Positions 1-7,475 of a stretch of 22,084 nt of DNA are shown piece by piece; within the stretch, counting starts at the first letter, position 1; every line of letters begins with the position of its first letter. Position numbers and translations under genes: made by a program. The stretch comes from Candidatus Trichofilum aggregatum (lineage in GTDB: Bacteria; Chloroflexota; Anaerolineae; Promineifilales; Promineifilaceae), in the NCBI GenBank assembly GCA_016716885.1, contig JADJUV010000068.1, positions 1 to 22,084 of the forward strand, given 5' to 3'. The notes under the pieces were generated by a model. That model made no database searches, was not told the origin of the DNA, and was given only the letters and a program-made list of their open reading frames with translations.

Positions 1-34
1 GTCTTTCATCTGTGAAAATCTGTGCCATCTGTGT
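1..34. repeat. Degenerate short direct repeats (ATCTGTG)
   Basis: The motif ATCTGTG occurs three times in the first 34 bases, at slightly irregular spacing. It lies immediately beyond the end of the decayed minus-strand gene. It looks like intergenic low-complexity repeat; no function can be assigned, and the array may extend left of the window. Confidence 0.4.
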
Positions 35-569
35 CTACTTTGTTATCTGACAAGAAGTTGACTCGTAAGGTACTAATCTCTCAGTCTCCTCTTCCCACAC
101 ACTCACCTGAGCATCCACCTCAGCCCGACCCCAGGTGGGAAGACGGAGATCTGGAGGCCGTCAGCACGAAGTAGCGGCTACCGATCCGGGACCAGTTGCA
201 GCCGGGGCATAACGATACCGGACTTCGCACTCGCGTTCGCGACCCCCCTACCCACCGCGCCTGATCGGTGAATAGTGCAAAGGGCGGAACCGGCTATCAA
301 AATACCCGTGCGCCCTTCACTCCCGCGAATGTGCGCCAGCATAACCGTCTGCAACCCGGCGTAACGACCATTTGTGTTCCTATGCCCGGCTAGCGCTTCA
401 AGCTGGTTGTCCGACCCGTCAGGCGTGACCAGAAGCGTCTTAGTTGCCCCTGGACATAGACTCGCCAAAACTGTTTGTTGGCCTGTTGCCGCGCCTGGGC
501 CTGTTCATCAACCCGGCCTAACCCTTTATCGGACATTGTCTGTAACATAAGTGCTGATTGATCGAACAT
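35..569 (-). pseudogene. Decayed gene for a small conserved protein with a ParB-like 'DGHHRIS'-type motif
   Basis: A well-placed start (ATG at 569, with GGAGG seven bases upstream) opens a frame beginning MFDQSALMLQTMSDKG that stops after 58 codons at SLKR. Homology-like text then continues by hopping frames: AGLQTVMLAHIRGSEGR, then YFDSRFRPLHYSP, then IVMPRLQLV, then IGSRYFV, then DGLQISV, then AEVDAQVSVWEEE, ending at a TAG at 35-37. The order IRGSEGR, F/DFDxxFRPL, LPPVELI-like, YFV-DGHHRISV and (I/V)DA(E/Q)V matches a small conserved family that I recall from Chloroflexota, whose DGHHRIS segment resembles ParB/Srx-type domains. At least five frame changes are needed, and the HH pair is missing (DGLQISV), so the gene is probably dead unless the sequence is error-rich. 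The family assignment is from memory of the motif pattern and is moderate; the frame-hopping itself is directly visible. Confidence 0.5.
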
Positions 570-724
570 GATAATGCCTCCGCAACCTGTAAGCTCTCTG
601 TAGGTTACGTTGGCGGCGTTTCTCGTTTTGTGTGCCGAAGCGTTGCGGCCGCGTTTCGGTTTCCGTTTGGGGGATAAGCGGGACAGCCAGTGAGCGAGTC
701 ACGCCAGTCAGCTTGTTAGCTTCT

Positions 725-762
725 TGCTGACCTGCTGAAATGCTGACCTGCTGACCGGCTGA
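725..762 (+). repeat. Tandem 14-bp direct repeats over the promoter (possible operator)
   Basis: TGCTGACCTGCTGA occurs at 725-738 and again at 741-754, a 16-bp period, followed by a partial third unit (CCGGCTGA, 755-762). The second copy contains the putative -35 element of the downstream regulator gene. Direct repeats at this place are the typical arrangement for binding of a SARP-type regulator or another dimeric activator. That role is inference; only the repeats are seen. Confidence 0.45.
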
Positions 763-770
763 GTTATAAT
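743..770 (+). promoter_or_regulatory. Putative sigma70-like promoter of the BTAD regulator gene
   Basis: A perfect TATAAT lies at 765-770. CTGACC at 743-748 is a 4/6 match to TTGACA with a 16-bp spacer. The start codon is 20 bases downstream, and the Shine-Dalgarno GGAGG (779-783) is seven bases before the GTG at 791. Confidence 0.5.
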
Positions 771-790
771 CAACGGTTGGAGGCGAAATT

Positions 791-1345
791 GTGGCACAAG
801 TAAAGATTTATCTCTTAGGCACACCCCAAATTGAACGGGATGGCGTATCCGTCAGCACGGACCGGCGCAAAGCGCTGGCTCTGCTGGCTTATCTGGCCGC
901 TACGGCCCAGGCGCAAACCCGCGACGCCCTCGCCACGCTTCTCTGGCCTGATTACGATACGGCCAGTAGTTATGCTTATCTGCGCCGTACCCTCTGGGAA
1001 ATCAACCAACTGCTCGGCCCCGGCTGGCTGGAAACGGAGCGGGATCAGGTGTGGTTGAAACAAGGGGATGGTTTTTGGCTGGACGCGGCCGCGTTCCTTG
1101 CCCCCCTTAACCAGTACCGCCACAACCCCGCCGGGCCAGAACCATTGGCCGAAGCCGTCACCCTTTACCGCGACCATTTCCTGGCCGGGTTCAGCCTGCG
1201 TGACAGTGAAACCTTTGATACCTGGCAACAGCTCCAAACGGAATATTTCCGGCGCGAACTGGCCTGGGCCTTAGAGCAACTGGCGACCCTCTACCGCGAA
1301 TCACAAAACTGGGGCGCTGCCTGGGCTACGCCCAACGCTGGTTAG
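791..1345 (+). CDS. Fragment 1: winged helix plus BTAD of the regulator
   Basis: The first uninterrupted frame gives 184 residues. About residues 1-95 are the DNA-binding winged helix. From about residue 95 on is the start of the BTAD domain (DHFLAGFSLRDSETFDTWQQ is the usual BTAD signature). The frame ends artificially at WATPNAG. With one C added near 1324 it would read AALGYAQRWLAL, continuing the BTAD helices. The rest of BTAD (PLQEAAHRQLMHIY, GDRAAAIRQYELCAQRL, ADTVALRQEIRTG) is present in other frames between 1350 and 1530. Confidence 0.75.
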   Translation: MAQVKIYLLGTPQIERDGVSVSTDRRKALALLAYLAATAQAQTRDALATLLWPDYDTASSYAYLRRTLWEINQLLGPGWLETERDQVWLKQGDGFWLDAAAFLAPLNQYRHNPAGPEPLAEAVTLYRDHFLAGFSLRDSETFDTWQQLQTEYFRRELAWALEQLATLYRESQNWGAAWATPNAG

Positions 1346-4215
1346 CCCTGACCCACTGCAAGAAGCGGCTCATCGCCAACTGATGCACATTTACCGGGAT
1401 GGGTGACCGCGCGGCCGCGATTCGGCAGTATGAACTGTGCGCCCAACGGCTCAAAGCCGAAATGGGGCTGACCCCTCGGCTGATACTGTGGCGTTGCGGC
1501 AAGAAATCCGCACTGGCCCCAACGTGCCCCGTCTGCGACCCACCGTGCCGCCCCGGCCGTTGCCCCAACGCCACACCACCAGTTGCCTACTCCACCAACG
1601 TCGTTTGTAGGACGCAAAAGTGAACTGGCCGAGATCGAATATTTGTTGACCGCATCCGACGCCCGGCTGGTGACACTCATTGGCCCTGGGGGTACGGGCA
1701 AAACCCGGCTGGCGATTCAAGCGGCCGCGAACATGGCCCAGGAATCCTTGCCCTGGCGCGACGGCGTCGTTTTTGTGCCCCTGGCCCCCCTGAGTTCATC
1801 GGATTTGCTCGTGCCTGCGTTAGCCAATGCGCTGGGTTTTCAGTTTTACAAAGAAGGGCGGGAAGAGCCGCGCCAGCAGTTGCTTAATTATTTGCGCCAC
1901 AAGCAGTTGCTCCTGGTGCTGGACAATGTGGAGCATTTGTTGGATGAGCAGACGGCCCGCCTCTCCAGTGACATCCTCGCGGCCGCGCCCGAAGTCAAAC
2001 TGCTGGCGACATCCCGCGCCCGGCTCAATGTGCGGGCGAGCAGTTGTATCCGGTGGGGGGGATGCGCTGGCCGCAAAATGGGAGTGCTGTCCAGAACGCG
2101 GCCGCGTACAGCGCCATCCAACTGTTCCGCCAGAGTGCCGACCGGGTCCAGCCGGGGTTTCAGCCCGGCCCCGACAACATCGCCGACATTGTGCGCATTT
2201 GTGAACTGGTGCAGGGCACACCCCTGGCCTTGGAACTGGCGGCCGCCTGGCTGGAACTGCTCACCCCGGCCGAAATTGCCCGCGAAATTGAGCGGAGCCT
2301 GGATTTCCTGGCGACTGATTTACATGACGTGCCGGAACGCCAACGGAGTATCCGGGCTGTGTTTAGCTCATCGTGGCAACTCCTCAGTGAAGAAGAGCGG
2401 CAGGTGTTTCAGAAATTGACGGTGTTTTGGGGTGGTTTCAGCCATGAAGCGGCCCAGGCCGTCACCGGGGCGACGTTGCGCACTTTGTTGGGGCTGGTCA
2501 ATAAATCCTGGTTACAACGGGATGATCGCGGCCGCTACCAGATTCATCTCCTGTTGTTGCAATATGGCTATGAGGCCCTGCGCCAGCAAGAAACCCTCTG
2601 GCAGAAGACAAAAACCCAACATGCGACCTATTTCACGCAGTTTCTCCAGGAACGCGGCCGCGCCATGACCGGCCCCGCCCAAAAAGAAGCCTACGAAGCC
2701 ACCACCCTGGAGTTGGAAAATATACGCTCGGCCTGGAACTGGTGGGTGGAGCAAGGGGAATTTACCCAGCTTGTTGGTCCCTCATTGCTAGCCCTGGTCC
2801 GCCTGGCTACCGTACGCTCAATGAGCGATGAACTGGTTCCTCTGGTGGTGACGGCTCTGAACCGTTTCTCGGAACCCCCACCCGGCGACCCGACCCGCCC
2901 GGCTTATCTGGCTCTGTTGATTGCCCAGGCAATGTTGTGGTTTGAGAGCTGGTTTTCTTTTGGCCAGACGCAAGAGGTGGTACGCCGCGCCTGGAAGATG
3001 AACGAAGAAGAAGCCTTGTTTGCTGCACACGACGAGTGGATGTTGATCTTGGCCATGGTTTACGCCTGGAACGTGAACCGGGAAGAGGGTATCCAGCGGT
3101 TGGAAGCCACCTTGCCCACCCTGCAAGCGGCTGGCAATCGCTGGTGGCAAGCGTGGGTGTCGCGGGGGTTGGGGCAGTTATGGAACAGTTTGCGTGAGCG
3201 GGACAAGGCCCAACAACATTTCGCGGCCGCGCTCAGCCTGACCCACGCCCTCGGTGATGATTTCGAGAAAGGGCTGACCCTCTCCGAAATGGCTCAAATC
3301 GCCCGCGAGGCCCATGATTTGGACGAGGCGGTGCGTTTGCTTCAGGAAGCGATGACCCTTTACCAAAAAGTAGACAATCAGGTGGGTGTCGGTTTTACTC
3401 TGGCCTATGGTATGTCCGAGATTTATATCCAGCAGGGTAAATTTGATCGGGCCTTCGCCGGATTAGCTGACGGGCGGCGTATCTTTCAGGAAATTGGCAG
3501 TAGCCGCCTCATCGCCAATACCTACCACTGGGAAAGCCTGTTTGCGTTGCGGCATAGCACCCCGGAACATGCCCGGCAGACGCGGAATCAGCAGTTGCAG
3601 ATGGCGCGGGCGTTTGGGCGTGAGGATGAAATTGGTTGGGGATTGTGGGAGTTGGGGGAGATTCATCGGGTGATGGGGGACCTTGCGGCCGCGAGGCAAC
3701 AGTACGACGAGGCCATGAGCTACTTTAGTGATCACCGGGATAACCTGGGGATAGCTTTTTATCATCGGGGGTTGGGGGATGTGGCTCTGGCACAAGGGGA
3801 TTCGGTCACGGCCAGAGGTGAGATTAACCGGTATTTGCGGCTGGCGCGGATGGGGCATCACGGTTGGAGTGTGGCTTATGCGTTGTGTCAGTTGGGGCAG
3901 GTGGCTTTGTTGGAGGGGAAGGGGGATGAGGCGCGGCCGCAACTTTTGGAGTCTGTGCAGGTGGCGCATGAGTTGGGCAACCGGGATTTGTGTCTGGTGC
4001 CGCTGACTGTTTGGGCGCAGATGGCCTTGCGGGAGGGACAGAACCGTGAGGCGGCTACCCTCAGCACCTTTGTCACCGAACATCCGTTGGCGTGGTGGGA
4101 GACGCGGCAGGCCGCGCAACACATTTTGGCTGAGGCGATGGCCCGGTTGTCAGACGGGGAGCCAGTGGCCGCTCTCACCCTGGAAACCGCCATCGCCCTG
4201 GCCCAAACCTTGTAG
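791..4215 (+). CDS. SARP/AfsR-like regulator: winged helix-BTAD-NB-ARC ATPase-TPR (frameshifted)
   Basis: One long gene read through several frame changes. It starts with GTG at 791 (GGAGG seven bases upstream) and ends with TAG at 4213-4215, roughly 1140 codons. The N-terminus has the SARP-type winged-helix pattern (LLGTPQIERDG, RRKALALLAYLA, RDALATLLWPD) and then the BTAD helical domain. Next comes an NB-ARC/STAND ATPase beginning FVGRKSEL, with Walker A GPGGTGKT and Walker B LLLVLDN. A long TPR-like helical region fills the C-terminal half. Proteins of this build are cytoplasmic, ATP-dependent transcriptional activators. The frame is lost near 1324, 1355, 1400, 1478 and 2036. In most cases restoring one base in a short homopolymer rejoins the expected domain, so sequencing error is likely, though true decay is possible. 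The last 2.17 kb is one clean frame. No target gene is visible. Confidence 0.8.
1583..2050 (+). CDS. Fragment 2: NB-ARC nucleotide-binding core of the regulator
   Basis: The frame through 1583 reads PTPPTSFVGRKSELAEIEYL, then Walker A GPGGTGKTRLAI (about 1684-1719), then Walker B QLLLVLDNVEHLL (about 1903-1941), then the sensor-like LLATSRARLNVR. This is the classic LuxR/AfsR-type NB-ARC order. The open frame runs on to 2419, but after about 2036 it is out of frame: the native continuation (GEQLYPVGGMRWP) is in the next frame, consistent with one lost G in GCGGGCGAG. The start codon at 1583 would be internal and is not a real translation start. Confidence 0.7.
2044..4215 (+). CDS. Fragment 3: helical and TPR C-terminal part of the regulator
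   Basis: An uninterrupted frame of 723 residues. The first part (AIQLFRQSADRV, CELVQGTPLALELAAAWLELL, RSIRAVFSSSWQLLSEEERQVFQKL, FWGGFSHEAAQAV) is the winged-helix/ARC2 segment that follows NB-ARC in MalT/AfsR-type proteins. The rest is a run of TPR-like helix pairs, for example the segments starting LGDDFEKGLTLSEMAQIARE and FGREDEIGWGLWELGEIHRV. TPRs here usually sense a ligand or partner. It is not a separate gene: ATG 2044 lies inside the NB-ARC coding stretch. Confidence 0.75.
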   Translation: MYPVGGMRWPQNGSAVQNAAAYSAIQLFRQSADRVQPGFQPGPDNIADIVRICELVQGTPLALELAAAWLELLTPAEIAREIERSLDFLATDLHDVPERQRSIRAVFSSSWQLLSEEERQVFQKLTVFWGGFSHEAAQAVTGATLRTLLGLVNKSWLQRDDRGRYQIHLLLLQYGYEALRQQETLWQKTKTQHATYFTQFLQERGRAMTGPAQKEAYEATTLELENIRSAWNWWVEQGEFTQLVGPSLLALVRLATVRSMSDELVPLVVTALNRFSEPPPGDPTRPAYLALLIAQAMLWFESWFSFGQTQEVVRRAWKMNEEEALFAAHDEWMLILAMVYAWNVNREEGIQRLEATLPTLQAAGNRWWQAWVSRGLGQLWNSLRERDKAQQHFAAALSLTHALGDDFEKGLTLSEMAQIAREAHDLDEAVRLLQEAMTLYQKVDNQVGVGFTLAYGMSEIYIQQGKFDRAFAGLADGRRIFQEIGSSRLIANTYHWESLFALRHSTPEHARQTRNQQLQMARAFGREDEIGWGLWELGEIHRVMGDLAAARQQYDEAMSYFSDHRDNLGIAFYHRGLGDVALAQGDSVTARGEINRYLRLARMGHHGWSVAYALCQLGQVALLEGKGDEARPQLLESVQVAHELGNRDLCLVPLTVWAQMALREGQNREAATLSTFVTEHPLAWWETRQAAQHILAEAMARLSDGEPVAALTLETAIALAQTL

Positions 4216-4263
4216 GGGGGGGGGGTAAATCTGCAGGTGTCATTCAGGGTGTCAGCACTTATT

Positions 4264-4355
4264 CCACGCTCGGAGAGGGGGAATACATCTGGGACGCTCT
4301 GTGTTCTATCTCGACGCAGAGCGTCGAAGGAGCACCACGCAGAGCGTGGAACGAG
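4264..4355. repeat. REP-like palindrome block (GCAGAGCGT family)
   Basis: Two related palindromes, CGACGCAGAGCGTCG (4312-4326) and CCACGCAGAGCGTGG (4335-4349), stand eight bases apart. An inverted partner GACGCTCTG lies upstream at 4293-4301, and CCACGCTCGG starts at 4264. The consensus resembles REP/BIME-type units dispersed in many environmental genomes. It sits between the convergent ends of the regulator and toxin genes and could act as a transcription barrier or RNA stabiliser. Confidence 0.55.
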
Positions 4356-4372
4356 AACAATGATCAGGACAA

Positions 4373-4803
4373 TTAGGCTCTTCTATTTCCAGCGCATCTA
4401 ATAACGATTGATACCCCAAAGTTGTACCCCATACCCGGCCATGCCACATGCAATTCCTCATCAGCCCGCAAATCATCATCACCAGTCACAATGGCGTCGG
4501 CTTTTCCATCAATCGCTGTTGCCAGAACAGGATGATCTTGGGATCGCGGCAACGAGGGGGAATGGTATGGAGTTCCACAAGCTCTCCCTGCCATTCGAGT
4601 AAATCGAGCAATTCACTCACATCAAACGCATCAATTCGTTTTTTCAGCCGGGGACGTTGTGTGACTTCTTTAAGTTCTTCAAGCAATGGAGCGCTTACAA
4701 CAAGGCCATACTTCTTTTCGCGCAAAGCTAACAGAATAGGCAGAGACGTCCCCCAAGAAGGGGTCCGTATCCAAATATTGGTATCAACAACAATCCGTAA
4801 CAT
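4373..4803 (-). CDS. PIN-domain toxin of a toxin-antitoxin pair (frameshifted)
   Basis: The protein starts MLRIVVDTNIWIRTPSWGT and belongs to the PIN ribonuclease superfamily (the group called putative toxin, PIN family). The acidic site is visible as Asp7 (VVDTN), Glu42/43 (LLEELKEV), the Asp of RDPK-HPVLATAIDGKADA and GDDDL. The first frame ends at 4486 and the second runs to 4373; they join if one G is restored near 4537. A further shift near the end would give SLLDALEIEEP and move the stop to 4306, inside the REP-like block. PIN toxins are Mg-dependent ribonucleases that stay silent while bound by the antitoxin, whose gene ends six bases upstream. The length of about 144 residues fits the family. 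Confidence 0.75.
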
Positions 4804-4809
4804 AAAAAA

Positions 4810-5046
4810 TCAGTGGCGTTGGCGACGGACGGCCCGGACTTCTTCGTTAATCTCTTCATCCGTCATGTCAGTTACCGGGGGTTTATTGGCTAAACTTTGG
4901 ATCAAATCCGTTAATCGTTCATCCATTTCTTCGGCCAGCAAAGCTTTCGCCACCTTGTTACGAGTCTCAGGCTCTAAACGACGTATCACGGCAACGAGTT
5001 GATCGATTGTCAGTTGCACATTGGGTATCGTAATGGTTGTTGTCAT
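4810..5046 (-). CDS. Antitoxin partner of the PIN toxin
   Basis: An intact 78-residue acidic helical protein (starts MTTTITIPNVQLTIDQLVAV). It is preceded by a strong Shine-Dalgarno (GAGGTG, five bases before ATG at 5046) and followed after six bases by the PIN toxin start, the normal antitoxin-first order. The segment LTIDQLVAVIRRLEPETRNKVAKAL resembles small antitoxins found upstream of PIN toxins in Chloroflexota and Cyanobacteria. I see no clear ribbon-helix-helix or AbrB signature, so the DNA-binding fold is not assigned. Such antitoxins normally bind the toxin and repress their own operon. Confidence 0.65.
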   Translation of the reverse strand: MTTTITIPNVQLTIDQLVAVIRRLEPETRNKVAKALLAEEMDERLTDLIQSLANKPPVTDMTDEEINEEVRAVRRQRH

Positions 5047-5076
5047 ATTATCACCTCAGATGAAAACATTGTTCCC

Positions 5077-5104
5077 ATTATAACATAAGCCGGGTAGGTT
5101 TCAG
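5077..5104 (-). promoter_or_regulatory. Putative promoter of the antitoxin-toxin operon
   Basis: On the minus strand a perfect TATAAT (5082-5077) is preceded after 16 bases by CTGAAA (5104-5099), a 4/6 match to the -35 consensus. The antitoxin start is 30 bases downstream. The TA gene pair is therefore likely transcribed from here. Confidence 0.45.
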
Positions 5105-5213
5105 GGTTTACTGGGCAAGCCGAGGTGTAGGAGCTTGCGCCGGGCGGGCGGACCAGTACCTGGACCAGACTATTTCGCCTCGTGCCAGGCACGACCAACG
5201 TTATCTCATCTCA

Positions 5214-5570
5214 TCAACCACCCGGATTGGGCACGGGTGCGCCTCGCACAATTTCACTGGTTCGTGTGCCCCCGGCCTGCTCATACTCATTACTATCTTT
5301 GCCGTAGATCACACCCACCGCTGCTAACAGGCGGGCATGTAATGTTTTTAGCTCCTTTTCTTGGGCCTTGAAGCTGTTGAGTGCGGCATCGGCCTGGGCC
5401 AGCTTGATGTTGTAATCATCGAGCAGGGCTTGCGCGGCCGCGATCTCCGTTTGCAAACTGACCAGCGTCAACCCATTGCCCAAATCCAGCGTCCCACTGA
5501 TTGCTTCCAGGTTAGTGGCTCGAACCTGGGCTTTATTTACTACATTTGACATTCTTCGTTTATAAGCCAT
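5214..5570 (-). CDS. Small conserved coiled-coil protein of unknown function
   Basis: 118 residues starting MAYKRRMSNVVNKAQVRATN; AGGAG lies seven bases before the ATG at 5570. A second possible start is Met7. The middle (LVSLQTEIAAAQALLDDYNI and KLAQADAALNSFKAQEKELK) is a predicted antiparallel or coiled-coil helical pair. The C-terminus has the pattern YGKDSNEYEQAGGTRTSE, which I recognise from a family of small hypothetical proteins common in Cyanobacteria and Chloroflexota that end YGKNSxEYExAGGxRxS. No signal peptide, membrane segment or catalytic motif is seen. It is monocistronic. Function unknown. Confidence 0.65.
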   Translation of the reverse strand: MAYKRRMSNVVNKAQVRATNLEAISGTLDLGNGLTLVSLQTEIAAAQALLDDYNIKLAQADAALNSFKAQEKELKTLHARLLAAVGVIYGKDSNEYEQAGGTRTSEIVRGAPVPNPGG

Positions 5571-5702
5571 TTCTATTCTCCTGTTTTGTTCATCCTAAAC
5601 TGGTTCGCGGGGGTGCTGTTTAAGATAAACGGGGCACGAAATAATAAAGTCGCGAACGGATGTTATTGTAACAAGGGTAGAGGAGTTTTGGGTAGGAATC
5701 AG

Positions 5703-5887
5703 CGTACATGCGTTGCTCCTAACGTACATGCATTATCTCCAAATAATGATGTTTGTCCCTATATGCATTTGGAGATATTATATGATTTGTCCAAACGTAC
5801 AGGGTTTGCCCCTGATGGATGTAAAAGCTCTAAATGCATATACATTTGCCACAACGACGCGTTACCCCAACGCATGTACGTTAGGAG
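5703..5887. repeat. Nested inverted repeats with an iterated CGTACATGC motif
   Basis: CGTACATGCGTTG (5703-5715) is exactly complementary to CAACGCATGTACG (5868-5880). CTCCTAACGTACATGC (5716-5731) is exactly complementary to GCATGTACGTTAGGAG (5872-5887). Inside them TATCTCCAAAT (5734-5744) pairs with ATTTGGAGATA (5767-5777). CGTACATGC is itself repeated with a 20-bp period (5703, 5723). The layout could be a structured RNA, a binding-site cluster or a non-autonomous element; the sequence alone does not decide. Confidence 0.55.
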
Positions 5888-6082
5888 ATAGTTCCGCGTC
5901 GTCTCTATTTGCTGTTGCGGCTGGAAGAGGGCGAGGAAAGGAATTGGTTTCCCGTTAAATCCGGATCTTGGCCCACCTGTCCCGCCCCTACGACATGTTG
6001 GGAAGATGACAGGGTAGGGGCGTGACGACGTGGGTTCATTGTGGAAAAACGGGCAACGATAGTTCCGCGTCCTCGCCCTCTT
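5887..6082. repeat. Direct-repeat bounded segment with inverted-repeat ends
   Basis: GATAGTTCCGCGTC is present at 5887-5900 and 6058-6071, 171 bp apart. AAGAGGGCGAGGA (5925-5937) pairs exactly with TCCTCGCCCTCTT (6070-6082). Within the segment GCCCCTAC and GTAGGGGC form a further pair. This resembles a short non-autonomous repeat or a duplication, just downstream of the C39 peptidase stop. Confidence 0.45.
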
Positions 6083-6092
6083 GCGGCCGCAT

Positions 6093-7475
6093 TCACGACA
6101 GCGAATCCAGCATCAGTTGGGCCGGGGTGAAGTTGGGGTTGCGCTCCAGGGCCAGTTCCAGGTTGGTGATGGCTCCGGGCGTATCAGAATAAAGCAAGGC
6201 CCACCCTTTGTAATAATAAGTTTCCTCAACGTAACGTCCGCCTTCGTTGGCGAGAATCGTATCAGCCAGGGTGATCACATCCTCGTACCGTTCCGTTTTG
6301 ATGTAGGCCAGGTAGATGCGGAACTGATACCACAACATGCGGGGCGGCAAACCAACCACCCGGGCCTGATCATAGGCGGCCGCGGCCGCGTCATAAAACT
6401 CAGCCTCACCCGTCATATTACCCAGTTCCGCCAGGTTCGTGCCCAGGTTAAACCAGGCAAAGGCGTTTTCCGGGTCGGCTTCAATTTCAGCCTGAGCGCG
6501 CGCGGCCGCACCCTCCCACATCGTCCGATCATCCATCAATTCCGGCCCTAGCAAAGCCACCATCTCCTCTTCCTGGGCTGGTTCATACACCACATAAAAG
6601 GTGTAATTGAACTGCTGCCAGAACTGCTCGATATTGGCATAACTCTCCGGGCGGCCCGTGCCATCGAACGGCCCCAGATAGCTGTCCTGGGTGTGAAACA
6701 CCTGATTGGCCTCATCATAACCAAACAACGTCAGATAATGGCCGAACCAACCCTGAGCATTGGCCGTGCCCGGCTCATACCCCTTCTCAATAACCACCGG
6801 ATAACCAGCAGCGATAAGTAGTTTGAGCAGTTCCAAGGTGCCGCCACTGCGATAGATAACCCGCAAACTGGTGTTACTGGTCACATACGCCTCAATCTGC
6901 CACGGGCTGACGTTGCGGTCTTCGTTGTCCGGTTTCAGGAACGCGGCGACGTCGTTTTGATTGGCCGCTGTGCCATAAAAGTTCAACACCTGGGTCAGAT
7001 TGGCCGGGCCACAATTGTTGAAGGTTTGGGCCACGGCGGTAATGCCTTCCAGCCGTACGCTCTCTGGCAGGGGCGTGGGTGATGGGGTGAGGGTAGGTGA
7101 TGGTGTTGGTGATGGGGTAGAGGTGGCGGTGACGGTGTTTTGTGGGGCCGGGGTGGGTGGGGGTTCGGTGGTGGCAGTGGCTTCGGGAGTGGATGTAGGG
7201 GTAGGGGCATCTGGTAAGGCCACGACGCCGGTGGGTAACGCGGCCGCGGGCCGGTTCACATTTCCACCCGGCGTGGGCAACGCCTCGGCATAAGGCGTCG
7301 TCACCAACGCCAGGACATCTTGGGCAATCGGCATCTCGGCCAACCGCACCCGGTAGCGACCCGGAATGGTCTGAACGATTTTGGGCAGCGCCAGCAAGCC
7401 CAAGATGGCGACTAATTGGATAAACGTGATGGCCAGAACAAGGCCCCGGTTTCGTTGACTCATGGGCGGTAGCAT
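6093..7475 (-). CDS. Membrane-anchored C39-family cysteine peptidase with TPR region
   Basis: 460 residues in one clean frame. Residues about 12-31 form an N-terminal membrane anchor (GLVLAITFIQLVAILGLLAL). Residues about 80-138 are a Pro/Thr/Ser-rich linker typical of extracytoplasmic proteins. The peptidase-like domain follows, with the C39/papain-like order Cys155 (NNCGPANL), His246 (GHYLTLFGYD) and Asp264 (HTQDSYLG). The C-terminal third is TPR-like (NAFAWFNLGTNLAELGNM, EETYYYKGWALLYS). It is likely exported and anchored, acting on peptides or proteins outside the cytoplasm; substrate unknown. The start may instead be Met5 (ATG at 7463). Neither start has a strong Shine-Dalgarno. It is divergent from the polysaccharide operon and separated from it by a dispersed repeat. 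Confidence 0.8.
   Translation of the reverse strand: MLPPMSQRNRGLVLAITFIQLVAILGLLALPKIVQTIPGRYRVRLAEMPIAQDVLALVTTPYAEALPTPGGNVNRPAAALPTGVVALPDAPTPTSTPEATATTEPPPTPAPQNTVTATSTPSPTPSPTLTPSPTPLPESVRLEGITAVAQTFNNCGPANLTQVLNFYGTAANQNDVAAFLKPDNEDRNVSPWQIEAYVTSNTSLRVIYRSGGTLELLKLLIAAGYPVVIEKGYEPGTANAQGWFGHYLTLFGYDEANQVFHTQDSYLGPFDGTGRPESYANIEQFWQQFNYTFYVVYEPAQEEEMVALLGPELMDDRTMWEGAAARAQAEIEADPENAFAWFNLGTNLAELGNMTGEAEFYDAAAAAYDQARVVGLPPRMLWYQFRIYLAYIKTERYEDVITLADTILANEGGRYVEETYYYKGWALLYSDTPGAITNLELALERNPNFTPAQLMLDSLS

Larger units (their letters stand above)
5571..6092. other. Gene-free stretch rich in inverted repeats
   Basis: This 520-base gap holds no credible gene. The left part (about 5590-5890) is clearly more AT-rich than its surroundings and holds nested inverted repeats. 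The right part (5887-6082) is bounded by a 14-bp direct repeat and contains a 13-bp inverted repeat. Both are listed separately. A plus-strand frame at 5586-5891 has no ribosome binding site or family resemblance. Confidence 0.5.

Noticed and set aside
178..468. A 96-residue minus-strand open frame as a gene
   Set aside because: It covers only the middle of the frame-hopping remnant; its own start has no ribosome binding site and the conserved blocks continue in other frames on both sides.
5180..5194. Palindrome TCGTGCCAGGCACGA as a terminator of the coiled-coil gene
   Set aside because: The stem has almost no loop and no T tract follows on the minus strand, so terminator function is not supported.
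5586..5891. A 101-residue plus-strand open frame in the repeat-rich gap
   Set aside because: No ribosome binding site, odd Cys-rich composition, and its sequence is simply the nested inverted repeats.
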